Assembly (NCBI GenBank): GCA_020217065.1
Contig: JAIWOB010000138.1
Location: 1 to 10,000, forward strand
Direction of reading: 5' to 3'
DNA length: 10,000 nucleotides
Source: Chloroflexota bacterium
GTDB lineage: Bacteria > Chloroflexota > Anaerolineae > Anaerolineales > Villigracilaceae
A program made the position numbers and the translations under genes. This document shows, one piece after another, positions 1-5,994 of the stretch; position 1 is the first letter of the stretch, and each line of letters starts with the position of its first letter. Under the pieces are notes generated by a model. It saw only the letters and a list, made by a program, of their open reading frames with translations. It ran no database searches and was not told where the DNA came from.

Positions 1-91
1 CAAACCAACGCGAAGCGATAGAGACAGCAACGAACTGGTTCCGCCTGGAAGTTAGCGCCTCAGACGCCAACTGACTGAGAGACACTTCCAT
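1..91 (-). CDS. Possible 5' end of an unidentified gene cut by the window edge
   Basis: An open frame starts at an ATG (91-89) and reads without a stop for 30 codons to the window edge; the peptide begins MEVSLSQLASEALTSRRNQF and ends in VSIASRWF. I do not recognise it. It lies downstream of, and on the same strand as, the LacI regulator, from which it is separated by a terminator-like hairpin, so it may be a regulated target with its own promoter. The start is doubtful: the only strong Shine-Dalgarno sequence (125-130) lies 33 bases upstream and belongs better to another frame that stops after 20 codons. The gene could start there and contain a frameshift, or the real start may be elsewhere. 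Confidence 0.25.
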   Translation of the reverse strand, partial: MEVSLSQLASEALTSRRNQFVAVSIASRWF

Positions 92-130
92 CCTGCGCAG
101 ATTGTTTGCGCCCCTTCTTCATCACCTCCT
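60..130 (-). other. Strong Shine-Dalgarno followed by a 20-codon ORF
   Basis: On the minus strand the sequence AAGGAGGTGATG carries a full-length anti-16S match. The ATG it contains (122-120) is only 2 nt from AGGAGG, which is closer than usual, and opens a 20-codon frame (MKKGRKQSAQDGSVSQSVGV) that ends in TGA at 62-60. It may be a leader peptide, the start of a frame-shifted gene, or the ribosome site of the gene that continues off the left edge. The evidence is the ribosome site only; the peptide has no recognisable features. Confidence 0.3.
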
Positions 131-155
131 TATTGAGGGATTTTGAAATACAAAT

Positions 156-200
156 AAAAAAGGAAAGCCGCATTGCATTATCGTCATTGCGAACTTTCCC
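156..200 (-). terminator. Probable rho-independent terminator of the LacI gene
   Basis: Read on the minus strand, GGAAAG (199-194) and CGCA pair with TGCG and CTTTCC (167-162) around a 15-nt loop with a small internal bulge, and the stem is followed directly by six T's (161-156). The stem begins inside the last codons of the LacI gene and includes its stop codon. This separates the regulator from whatever follows to the left. Confidence 0.5.
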
Positions 201-1218
201 GAATAATAAGCGCCGGTTGTATGAACTTTGACTGCGCGAACGTCGGTTGTTCCTGCTGTCTTGCCTGAATCATCTCGACTACGATTTGCGCCGCCTGTTC
301 GCCAAGCAATTGAAGGTCCTGAAAAACTGTGGTGAGGGAGGGATGGAAGTAAGCCGATTCGGGGATATTATCGAAACCGACAACCGCCAACTGAGACGGA
401 ACGGAAACGCCGCGCCGCGCCGCCTCACGCAGGACGCTGAGAGCCATCTGGTCGTTGGCGACAAAGACCGCGTCCATGTCGGGGTAGGATTCGAGCAGCC
501 GAATAAAAGCCTGTTCCCCGCTTGCCGCCGACCAGTTTCCCTCCGCGCAATGCTCTTCCCGCGCATCGAGACCAGCTTCTATAAGGGTTTCGCGCCATGC
601 GCGTTTGCGCTCCACAGCCTCCCACCACGCAAGCGGACCGGAAATATGACCAATCTTTTTCCGCCCGCATCCCAGCAAGTGTCGTATCGCCATCGCTCCG
701 CCTTGATAATTGTCGGTTGCAACGCTAAAAACGCCCTTACGCGGACGCATTGAGAGAAAGATAACCGGCACGGGAATCCTATCCAGGCGTTCATCGAGCC
801 AGGAATGATTGTCTCCAATTTCAGGGGCTGCCCAAACAATCCCATCCACTTGACGCGCAAGCAGGGAATCAATCGCCTCTCCAACCCTGCTGTTGTCGAA
901 ATTGTCCAACTCCTTCATTAAGAGCATGTAACCGAGTTCATCGGCTTTGTCTGCCACGCCATTGAGCGTTCGCGAAGGTCCGATATGCTTCAAACCAGAC
1001 GTCACCACCCCCAGGGTGTAACTGCGGCGCTGAATCAGGCTGCGGGCAAGGGCGCTGGGGTTGTATCCCAGCCGCTCGACCACCTCTTCCACGCGCTTGC
1101 GGGTGTCTTCCGAAACGTAGGAAAACTTGTTCATCACGCGGGAGACCGTCTGTGTGGAAACTCCCGCAGCCTGCGCGACATCTTTGATGGTAACGCGTTT
1201 CTTTTTATCGGAAATCAT
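184..1218 (-). CDS. LacI/GalR-family transcriptional regulator
   Basis: This 344-residue protein has the standard length and order of the LacI family. The N-terminal helix-turn-helix is at about residues 10-30 (TIKDVAQAAGVSTQTVSRVM), followed by SEDTRKRVEEVVERLGYNPS and the hinge helix (SALARSL, about 55-61). From about residue 68 (YTLGVVTSG) it has a periplasmic-binding-protein-like effector domain, with the typical late motifs ANDQMALSVL and VVGFDNIPESAYFHPSLTTV. Such proteins are dimeric repressors that release DNA on binding a sugar or related ligand; which ligand cannot be read here, and no carbohydrate gene is inside the window. The ATG at 1218 places the HTH at the usual distance from the N terminus. 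The gene is monocistronic or first in a unit; its promoter carries a double palindromic operator, which strongly suggests autoregulation. A terminator-like hairpin overlaps its stop codon. Confidence 0.96.
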   Translation of the reverse strand: MISDKKKRVTIKDVAQAAGVSTQTVSRVMNKFSYVSEDTRKRVEEVVERLGYNPSALARSLIQRRSYTLGVVTSGLKHIGPSRTLNGVADKADELGYMLLMKELDNFDNSRVGEAIDSLLARQVDGIVWAAPEIGDNHSWLDERLDRIPVPVIFLSMRPRKGVFSVATDNYQGGAMAIRHLLGCGRKKIGHISGPLAWWEAVERKRAWRETLIEAGLDAREEHCAEGNWSAASGEQAFIRLLESYPDMDAVFVANDQMALSVLREAARRGVSVPSQLAVVGFDNIPESAYFHPSLTTVFQDLQLLGEQAAQIVVEMIQARQQEQPTFAQSKFIQPALIIRESSQ

Positions 1219-1233
1219 GGGCAGCCTGCCGCA

Positions 1234-1265
1234 TATGTTATCGCTAACATGTTAGCGATAACATA
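1234..1265. promoter_or_regulatory. Double LacI-type operator (perfect 32-bp palindrome)
   Basis: Positions 1234-1265 are a perfect inverted repeat. It consists of two directly abutting 14-bp sites, TGTTATCGCTAACA (1236-1249) and TGTTAGCGATAACA (1250-1263). Each is itself near-palindromic, of the form TGTTA-NCGN-TAACA with a central CG, the usual layout of LacI-family operators. The element touches the -10 box of the LacI promoter, covers the expected transcription start (about 1256) and ends 15 bp before the start codon. Binding there would block the gene's own transcription. Confidence 0.8.
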
Positions 1266-1291
1266 ATATCAAAAACCCCCCTCCAAGTCAA
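1263..1291 (-). promoter_or_regulatory. Sigma-70-type promoter of the LacI gene
   Basis: On the minus strand a -35 box TTGACT (1291-1286) and a -10 box TATTAT (1268-1263) are separated by exactly 17 bp, each 5/6 to consensus. The predicted start is near 1256, giving a 5' leader of about 38 nt. The -10 box overlaps the palindromic operator. Confidence 0.75.
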
Positions 1292-1377
1292 GACCTATTT
1301 TGCCGTTCTAATCAAAGCGCGAGCGCGTCGCGCGGTTTTGCGGGCCGCGGGGAACCCGGTTTCATTGTCCCCATTTT

Positions 1378-1429
1378 GGCGTTAAAAAATAACCCCGCCG
1401 CAAACCATACGGCGGCGCGGGCTAACGCC
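1378..1429 (-). terminator. Nested inverted repeat, probable terminator of the membrane-protein unit
   Basis: About 40 bases after the stop of the membrane-protein gene, the minus strand has CCGCCG (1415-1410) pairing with CGGCGG (1400-1395) across a 9-nt loop, followed by GG, TTA and a run of T's (1394-1385). An outer repeat, GGCGTTA (1378-1384) with TAACGCC (1423-1429), brackets the whole element. The inner stem plus T-run fits a rho-independent terminator for the leftward gene; the outer repeat is unexplained and might act as an alternative, larger stem. Confidence 0.55.
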
Positions 1430-1467
1430 AACCCAAAGCAATCATCCACGCTTATATAACATAGCCT

Positions 1468-1956
1468 CTATTTCCTGAACCATCCCGCCAACTGCGCCAG
1501 CCCAAGCAGGATGACCGCCACGAACAAGGCGCCCCATTCAAATGTAAATTGCCCGCGCAAGAGCATGGCAATAGACGCAAGCGTCATGCCCGTCAACGCC
1601 AGCAGGCTGACTCGCAGCAAGTGACGGCGCTCGACGACGCGCGCATCGTCTCTTTTTCCCATCAAGACCAGCCGCTGACGGAATTCGGTCATGTCCCAGG
1701 CGAAGAGGGCGAAGATGCCGCCGGCGAAGAGCCAGCCTGGCGAGAATCCAAACCACAAGCCGAGGGCGGCAAGGATGATATAAAGAATCAACGCAAGCGA
1801 GGAATACCAAAACCATCTCTGCCAGACGGCGAGCAGCCAGCCCAAGCCAAAGACAATCATCCAGGCAGAGAAGGAGGCAAAGCCGCTTTGGGCGAATCCC
1901 CAGGCGAGAGTCGCGGACGAAAGCAGAACGCTCAACAGCAACGCAGCCAACGTCAC
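1468..1956 (-). CDS. Small multi-pass membrane protein of unknown function
   Basis: This 162-residue protein is almost entirely hydrophobic. Predicted helices are near residues 3-21, 29-46, 50-70, 73-91, 113-133 and 138-158, with one longer polar loop at about 92-112 (REFRQ-like, then KRDDARVVERRH) that is rich in Arg and probably cytoplasmic. I do not recognise the family and see no catalytic motif. The start is a GTG at 1956, preceded by AGGAGG (1967-1962) with a 5-nt gap, which is better than any other start. Its GTG overlaps the stop codon of a 28-codon upstream ORF by two bases, suggesting coupled translation. A same-strand frame overlapping it (up to 2020) is discounted because it reads as Arg/Cys-rich nonsense without a ribosome site. 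Confidence 0.72.
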   Translation of the reverse strand: MTLAALLLSVLLSSATLAWGFAQSGFASFSAWMIVFGLGWLLAVWQRWFWYSSLALILYIILAALGLWFGFSPGWLFAGGIFALFAWDMTEFRQRLVLMGKRDDARVVERRHLLRVSLLALTGMTLASIAMLLRGQFTFEWGALFVAVILLGLAQLAGWFRK

Positions 1957-2042
1957 ATGGACCTCCTGCGGCGGGAAAGCGCGGCAGCCTGGTCGAACAG
2001 AAGCGGCAAGGGCGCGGCATGGTCGGGCTTTTGGGGGTTCAT
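1953..2042 (-). CDS. 28-codon ORF coupled to the membrane-protein gene
   Basis: An ATG at 2042 with AAAGGAG (2059-2053) ten bases upstream opens a short frame beginning MNPQKPDHAAPLPLLFDQAA and ending in SRRRSM. Its TGA (1955-1953) overlaps the GTG start (1956-1954) of the next gene. The predicted promoter lies about 35 nt upstream of its ATG. These three facts together suggest that the ORF is translated, either as a leader that controls the downstream gene by coupling or as a small protein in its own right. Its sequence is polar with a basic C terminus and resembles nothing I know. Chance occurrence is possible at this length. Confidence 0.4.
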   Translation of the reverse strand: MNPQKPDHAAPLPLLFDQAAALSRRRRSM

Positions 2043-2076
2043 GAAATTTTGGCTCCTTTCGAAACGCGCGGCTCTC

Positions 2077-2105
2077 ATTTTACTTGGTCGCGTTTTCCAT
2101 AACAA
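2077..2105 (-). promoter_or_regulatory. Promoter for the leftward small ORF/membrane-protein pair
   Basis: On the minus strand a -35 box TTGTTA (2105-2100) lies exactly 17 bp from a -10 box TAAAAT (2082-2077; 5/6 to consensus). It is 35 nt before the ATG at 2042 with its good ribosome site. Confidence 0.5.
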
Positions 2106-2112
2106 GTTATGG
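2097..2112. promoter_or_regulatory. 16-bp palindrome overlapping a -35 box, possible operator
   Basis: CCATAAC and GTTATGG (2097-2103 and 2106-2112) are perfect inverted repeats separated by AA. The element overlaps the -35 box of the leftward promoter, a normal place for an operator. It lacks the central CG of the LacI-type site at 1234-1265, so a different regulator would be expected. No T-run follows, so it is not a terminator. Confidence 0.4.
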
Positions 2113-2215
2113 ACTGTAAATAGCAGACGATGGACGACGGAAAGACAAAGTTCACGGCTTATCGGCCGCGGTCTGTTCGACGCCGCCGCAAAGGGAATAT
2201 AGGGACAAATGTCAA

Positions 2216-2244
2216 TTGCCTGAATGAAACAAAAATGCTAGACT
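2216..2244 (+). promoter_or_regulatory. Possible promoter of the rightward gene cluster
   Basis: TTGCCT (2216-2221), a 17-bp spacer and TAGACT (2239-2244) preceded by TGC, an extended -10 signature. Each box is only 4/6 to consensus. It is the best candidate upstream of the first rightward gene, leaving a leader of roughly 75 nt before the ATG at 2329. Confidence 0.35.
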
Positions 2245-2328
2245 TATCGTAAATAAATCAAACCCGCCCTAAAAGTTTTTCTTATTTCAACAAAGCCTTG
2301 GTTTCTTTTCGCAAAGGAGTCTTTACGC

Positions 2329-2730
2329 ATGGCAAACAAAACCCTTCTTTTCATCGGCGCTGGAATTTTGTTTCTAATCGGCTTGTGTTTGCTGGCTTTT
2401 GGCGGCATCACGCTTTATGGCTCAACCGCCCCGAATGGACAGTCGAACTGGGCGGTCGTTGGCGTGATTTTGGGCGTCTTCGGCTTGCTCGTACTCGCAG
2501 GCGGAGCAGGCATGGTCATTGCCGCGTTGAAGGGGACAAAAACCGAAGTCATTCAGCAGGTAACGATGAAGGTGGATTTGCCCGGCGAAACCAAAATTGA
2601 GGAAGTCAAGTGTCGTTCCTGCGGCGGGACATTGTCCTCAAAAGACATTACCCTCGCCAACGGCGCGCCGATGGTCAACTGTCCTTATTGTCACACCGTT
2701 TATCAAATGACCGAAGAACCGAAGTGGTGA
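2329..2730 (+). CDS. Two-TM membrane protein with C-terminal zinc ribbon
   Basis: This 133-residue protein has two hydrophobic helices (about 5-29 and 41-67) and a soluble tail of about 65 residues carrying a four-cysteine zinc ribbon. The ribbon is C95-RS-C98-GG, a 19-residue spacer and C118-PY-C121-HT. The short linker and two helices put both termini on the same side, presumably the cytoplasm. The fold implies structural metal binding and probably a protein contact; no enzyme motif is visible. The ATG has AAAGGAG nine bases upstream. It is the first gene of the rightward cluster, and the DUF2207-like protein follows 59 bases later. It could assemble with that protein in the membrane, but this rests only on neighbourhood. 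Confidence 0.88.
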   Translation: MANKTLLFIGAGILFLIGLCLLAFGGITLYGSTAPNGQSNWAVVGVILGVFGLLVLAGGAGMVIAALKGTKTEVIQQVTMKVDLPGETKIEEVKCRSCGGTLSSKDITLANGAPMVNCPYCHTVYQMTEEPKW

Positions 2731-2789
2731 AAAAGCGTCAGAGCGCCAAAAGCGTCACGGGCGTTTCGCCGCTTTAACAAGGAGTTCTC

Positions 2790-4457
2790 ATGCTGAAAAG
2801 AATTCTCATCTCGTTGTTTGTTTTTAGCCTTGCGTTTGCGACAACGGCATCCGCCTCCGCGCAGGATTTGCCCTACTATTTCCAGGTGGAAAAGCAGGCG
2901 GTGAACGTCTATTGGAATTCGGACGGCAGCATGTCGCTGGATTACCGCTGGACCTTTATCAACCAGCCCAACGCGCACGAGATTGACTTCGTGGACGTGG
3001 GCATGCCCAACTACAACTTTGACATAAGCGCCGTCAAAGCCGACGTGGACGGCGCGCCTGTCAAGGTTTCCACCAGCGACTACCAGGGAAGCGGCTCCGG
3101 CTTTGCCGTTGTTATGGGAAGCAAGTCCATTCCGGCGGGCGGAAAAGCCACCGTCCATGTGTACGTTGGAAAAATCACAGGCATATTGTATCCCGACGAT
3201 GAAGATGAAGCCTACGCCAGCGCCGTCTTTGCGCCGACCTACTTCGGCTCACAGTATGTGACAGGCAAAACGGACTTTACTTTGATTTATCACCTGCCGC
3301 CGGGCATCAAGCCTGAAGAACCCAAATGGCATCCCGCGCCTTCAGGATTCTCCTCCGAACCAACCGCCGCTTACGACGACCAGAACCGCGTCACCTACAC
3401 ATGGCGCAACGCCTCCGCCAGCGCCTCGGACTATTATCTCTTCGGCGCGTCGTTTCCCCGCGCTTACGTCCCCGCGGAAACCATTCAGGCAAAACCCGTC
3501 GAACCGCTCATTGACGAAGACGCCGTCTTTGCAATCTGCTGCGGCGGATTCTTTGCTTTTATGTTTATTGGAATGCCCATTATCTCAGCCATCCAAGGCA
3601 GGAAGCGCAAGATGCAGTACCTTCCGCCCAAGGTCTCCATTGAAGGTCACGGCATCAAGCGCGGACTCACCGCCGTCGAATCCGCAATCCTCATGGAGCA
3701 GCCGCTCGATAAAGTCCTGACGATGATTCTATTCGGCGTGGTCAAAAAGGGCGCCGCCAAAGTCGTCAGCCGCGACCCGCTCAAACTGGAGATTGCCTCC
3801 CCGCTCCCCGAAAACCTTCACGAGTACGAAAAAGACTTCCTTGCCGCCTTCAAAGAAACTGACGCCCGCGCCCGCAGCCGCGCCATCCAAGACATGATGG
3901 TCAAATTCGTCAAGTCGGTCTCCGCAAAAATGAAAGGATTCAGCCGCAAGGAGACGGTGGCATATTACAAGTCCATCATGGAGCGCGCCTGGCAGCAAAT
4001 CGAAGCCGCCGACACGCCCGAAGTCAAAAGTCAAAAATTCGAAGAAGCCCTCGAGTGGACCATGCTGGATAAGGACTACGACGACCGCACCCGCCGCACC
4101 TTTAGCGGACCCATTTTCATGCCCGTCTGGTGGGGAAGTTACGACCCAGCCTATCGTCCCGCCCCGGCGGCTTCTTCCTCTACGCCTTCGCCTTTCCCGA
4201 CGAATCAACCCACATCCACCAGCCGCGGCTCTCTGCCTGGCGCTGAATTTGCCGCCCAAATGGTGACGGGAGTCCAAACCTTCTCGCAGAAGACCATCGG
4301 CAACATTAGCGACTTCACCGAGAAAATCACAGGCAAGACCAATCCTCCGCCAAAAGTCTCGTCCAGCGGACGCAGCGGCGGACGCTCTGGAGGCGGCTGC
4401 GCCTGCGCGTGTGCCTGTGCAGGCTGCGCGTGTGCGTGTGCGGGAGGCGGAAGATAA
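2790..4457 (+). CDS. DUF2207-like membrane protein with Cys-Ala repeat tail
   Basis: This 555-residue protein starts with a signal peptide (likely cleavage after the Ala at 24, ASASA|QD), followed by a beta-rich extracytoplasmic region (about 25-240; e.g. NVYWNSDGSMSLDYRWTFIN). A single TM helix follows at about 246-268 (FAICCGGFFAFMFIGMPIIS), then a cytoplasmic region with KRGLTAVESAILMEQPLDKV and a helical part. After a Ser/Pro/Thr-rich linker (about 450-475), a Gly/Ser/Arg stretch leads to seven cysteines alternating with alanine at 537-551 (CACACACAGCACACA) and a final GGGR. The order signal peptide, domain, TM, cytoplasmic domain, low-complexity tail resembles DUF2207-type proteins (function unknown). 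The TM topology puts the Cys-Ala tail in the cytoplasm. AAGGAG lies five bases before the ATG. The next gene is a radical SAM/SPASM protein, which makes the tail a plausible modification target. The family call is by resemblance; the tail is read directly. Confidence 0.9.
   Translation: MLKRILISLFVFSLAFATTASASAQDLPYYFQVEKQAVNVYWNSDGSMSLDYRWTFINQPNAHEIDFVDVGMPNYNFDISAVKADVDGAPVKVSTSDYQGSGSGFAVVMGSKSIPAGGKATVHVYVGKITGILYPDDEDEAYASAVFAPTYFGSQYVTGKTDFTLIYHLPPGIKPEEPKWHPAPSGFSSEPTAAYDDQNRVTYTWRNASASASDYYLFGASFPRAYVPAETIQAKPVEPLIDEDAVFAICCGGFFAFMFIGMPIISAIQGRKRKMQYLPPKVSIEGHGIKRGLTAVESAILMEQPLDKVLTMILFGVVKKGAAKVVSRDPLKLEIASPLPENLHEYEKDFLAAFKETDARARSRAIQDMMVKFVKSVSAKMKGFSRKETVAYYKSIMERAWQQIEAADTPEVKSQKFEEALEWTMLDKDYDDRTRRTFSGPIFMPVWWGSYDPAYRPAPAASSSTPSPFPTNQPTSTSRGSLPGAEFAAQMVTGVQTFSQKTIGNISDFTEKITGKTNPPPKVSSSGRSGGRSGGGCACACACAGCACACAGGGR
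4398..4442 (+). repeat. Cys-Ala alternating codon repeat (tail of the DUF2207-like protein)
   Basis: Fifteen codons encode four Cys-Ala pairs, one Gly and three more Cys-Ala pairs. Cys uses TGC,TGC,TGT,TGT / TGC,TGT,TGT and Ala uses GCC,GCG,GCC,GCA / GCG,GCG,GCG. The mixed synonymous codons argue that the protein sequence is maintained and that this is not a simple, recent slippage tract. Confidence 0.9.
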
Positions 4458-4460
4458 AAA

Positions 4461-4481
4461 GGATAAATTATGAAGGATGAA
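4461..4481. repeat. Short intergenic repeat, copy 1 (inverted relative to 5956-5976)
   Basis: A 21-bp sequence starting GGATAAATTATG lies just after the DUF2207-like gene. Its reverse complement matches 5956-5976 at 19 of 21 positions. The two copies bracket the radical SAM gene. The heptamer-like words (GAAGGAT) inside it repeat again directly downstream. It looks like low-complexity intergenic filler rather than a promoter. Confidence 0.5.
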
Positions 4482-4605
4482 GGATAAAAACCATAATGCG
4501 TGGTTCGTGCTGCGTAAACCGCGTTTGTAATGCGATAAATCCTCCGCGCCTTCGTGTCTCTGTGGTTAGGCTTTGTTTTGCGCGAATCAAAATTTAGAGG
4601 TAAAC

Positions 4606-5949
4606 ATGAGTCTATTTGGCGAATGGTTCAATCGTAAATCGTCAATCGCAAATCCAAAATCGGGTTTGTATCACTACCTCCGCGAGGACGAGTTTCAGAA
4701 GTCCCGCATTCACCTGCGGATTGACCCTGACGGCGCAGGCACGCTGATTGTCAACGCCAGCAGCGTCATGCACTTAAATCCGACCGCCGCGCTGATGGCA
4801 TACCTGATTTTGGAAGAGACTGAAGAACCGCAGGCGATAAAAATCATCCAACAAAAATTCAACGTCGGCAAGACGCAAGCCGCCAAAGACCTTTCAGAAT
4901 TTAGAATTCAGATTTCAGAATTACTAAACCCCGACTCCTGCCTTATCCACGACCTCGAACTTGAAACGATTATGCCGTTCAGCTCGCGCCCATCTGCGCC
5001 CTACCGCATGGACCTGGCGGTCACCTACCGCTGCAACAACGACTGCGCCCACTGCTACAACGCCCGCGAGCGGAATTACCCCGAACTGAAAACTGACCAG
5101 TGGAAAAAGATTCTCGACAAACTCTGGGAACTGGGCGTGCCGCACATCGTCTTCACCGGCGGCGAAGCCACCCTGCGAAACGACCTGCCCGAACTGATTC
5201 GCCACGCCGAAGCCAACGGGCAAATCACGGGACTCAACACCAACGCCCGCCGTCTTTCGGACATGAACTACGTTCAAAGCCTTGTGGAGGCTGGACTCGA
5301 CCACGTTCAAATCACCCTCGAATCCTGCGCGCCTGAAATCCACGACGAGATGATGAGGACGGGCGGCGCGTTCAAGCAGACCGTCGCGGGCTTGAAGAAC
5401 GTCCTTGCGACAAAACTTTACGTGATGACCAACACTACGATGTTGAAGATGAACGTCCACGCCATCCCCGATACGCTGGACTTCCTCGCGGACATTGGCG
5501 TCCCAACCGTTGGGTTGAACGCGCTGATTTATTCGGGACAAGGTCTCACCGTCGGCACGGGGCTCCACGAAAGCGAGTTGCAGCCCATTCTCGACATGGC
5601 AACGAAAAAGACCGCCGCGCGCGGACAAAAGCTCATCTGGTACACCCCGACCCAGTACTGCGAGTTCGACCCCACTGCCAGCAACCTGGGCGTCAAGGGC
5701 TGCACCGCCGCGCTCTACAGCATGTGCGCCGAACCCAACGGCGACGTGATTCCCTGTCAGTCGTATTATCGCGCGCTCGGCAACCTCCTCACCGACTCAT
5801 GGGACTCGATTTGGAATCACCCCCTGTCCGTCCAACTGCGGGAGCGGCAAAAACTTCCAGAGAAATGCCGCGACTGTTCCCTGCTCCCCGAATGCGGCGG
5901 CGGATGTCCGCTCAAATTTGAAAGTTCGCATGTTCCAAGTCGCTTGTGA
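4606..5949 (+). CDS. Radical SAM/SPASM protein with N-terminal PqqD-like domain
   Basis: A 447-residue enzyme. An N-terminal PqqD-like peptide-recognition domain (about 33-105, with the hallmark HLNPTAAL at 56-63) is fused to a radical SAM barrel with the canonical C143-x3-C147-x2-C150 ([4Fe-4S] and SAM binding) and GGE at 185-187. The C-terminal SPASM region has C366, C374, C384 and C421-x2-C424-x5-C430-x3-C434, ligands for auxiliary Fe-S clusters. Such proteins modify peptides or protein tails (thioether, C-C or other radical chemistry), the PqqD part gripping the substrate. I chose ATG 4606, preceded by AGAGG at 4596-4600, rather than an in-frame TTG at 4573 that has no ribosome site. It lies between the Cys-Ala-tailed protein and a PAS protein; a degenerate paralogue is at 7414. 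The radical SAM/SPASM assignment is firm; the substrate is inferred. Confidence 0.96.
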   Translation: MSLFGEWFNRKSSIANPKSGLYHYLREDEFQKSRIHLRIDPDGAGTLIVNASSVMHLNPTAALMAYLILEETEEPQAIKIIQQKFNVGKTQAAKDLSEFRIQISELLNPDSCLIHDLELETIMPFSSRPSAPYRMDLAVTYRCNNDCAHCYNARERNYPELKTDQWKKILDKLWELGVPHIVFTGGEATLRNDLPELIRHAEANGQITGLNTNARRLSDMNYVQSLVEAGLDHVQITLESCAPEIHDEMMRTGGAFKQTVAGLKNVLATKLYVMTNTTMLKMNVHAIPDTLDFLADIGVPTVGLNALIYSGQGLTVGTGLHESELQPILDMATKKTAARGQKLIWYTPTQYCEFDPTASNLGVKGCTAALYSMCAEPNGDVIPCQSYYRALGNLLTDSWDSIWNHPLSVQLRERQKLPEKCRDCSLLPECGGGCPLKFESSHVPSRL

Positions 5950-5955
5950 CCTTTT

Positions 5956-5976
5956 TTCATCCCTCATAATTCATCC
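5956..5976. repeat. Short intergenic repeat, copy 2
   Basis: This pyrimidine-rich 21-bp sequence (TTCATCCCTCATAATTCATC and one more C) lies between the radical SAM and PAS genes. It is the inverted counterpart of 4461-4481 with two mismatches and is followed by further TTCATCC units. Confidence 0.5.
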
Positions 5977-5994
5977 TTCATCCTTGGAGACCCC

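Noticed and set aside
121..131. ATCACCTCCTTA on the plus strand looks like the 3' end of 16S rRNA
   Set aside because: The upstream sequence does not match the conserved 16S end; it is the complement of a strong Shine-Dalgarno sequence on the minus strand.
1549..2202. 217-codon plus-strand open frame
   Set aside because: It is antisense to the membrane-protein gene, Gln/Gly/Lys-rich low-grade sequence with no ribosome site; the minus-strand gene has a coherent TM pattern.
2731..2775. Direct repeat AAAAGCGTCA (2731, 2748) and a weak hairpin before the DUF2207-like gene
   Set aside because: The hairpin has a large bulge and no T-run; the short direct repeat has no evident role, so no terminator or operator is called.
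4573..4605. Longer N terminus of the radical SAM protein from a TTG start
   Set aside because: No ribosome site precedes the TTG, and the ATG at 4606 has AGAGG at the right distance and matches the paralogue's N-terminal length.
4924..5628. 234-codon minus-strand open frame
   Set aside because: Antisense to the radical SAM gene, which has unambiguous CxxxCxxC and SPASM motifs; typical shadow frame in GC-rich coding DNA.
4461..5976. Composite mobile element carrying the radical SAM gene
   Set aside because: No transposase and no target-site duplication were seen; the short imperfect repeats alone do not support it.
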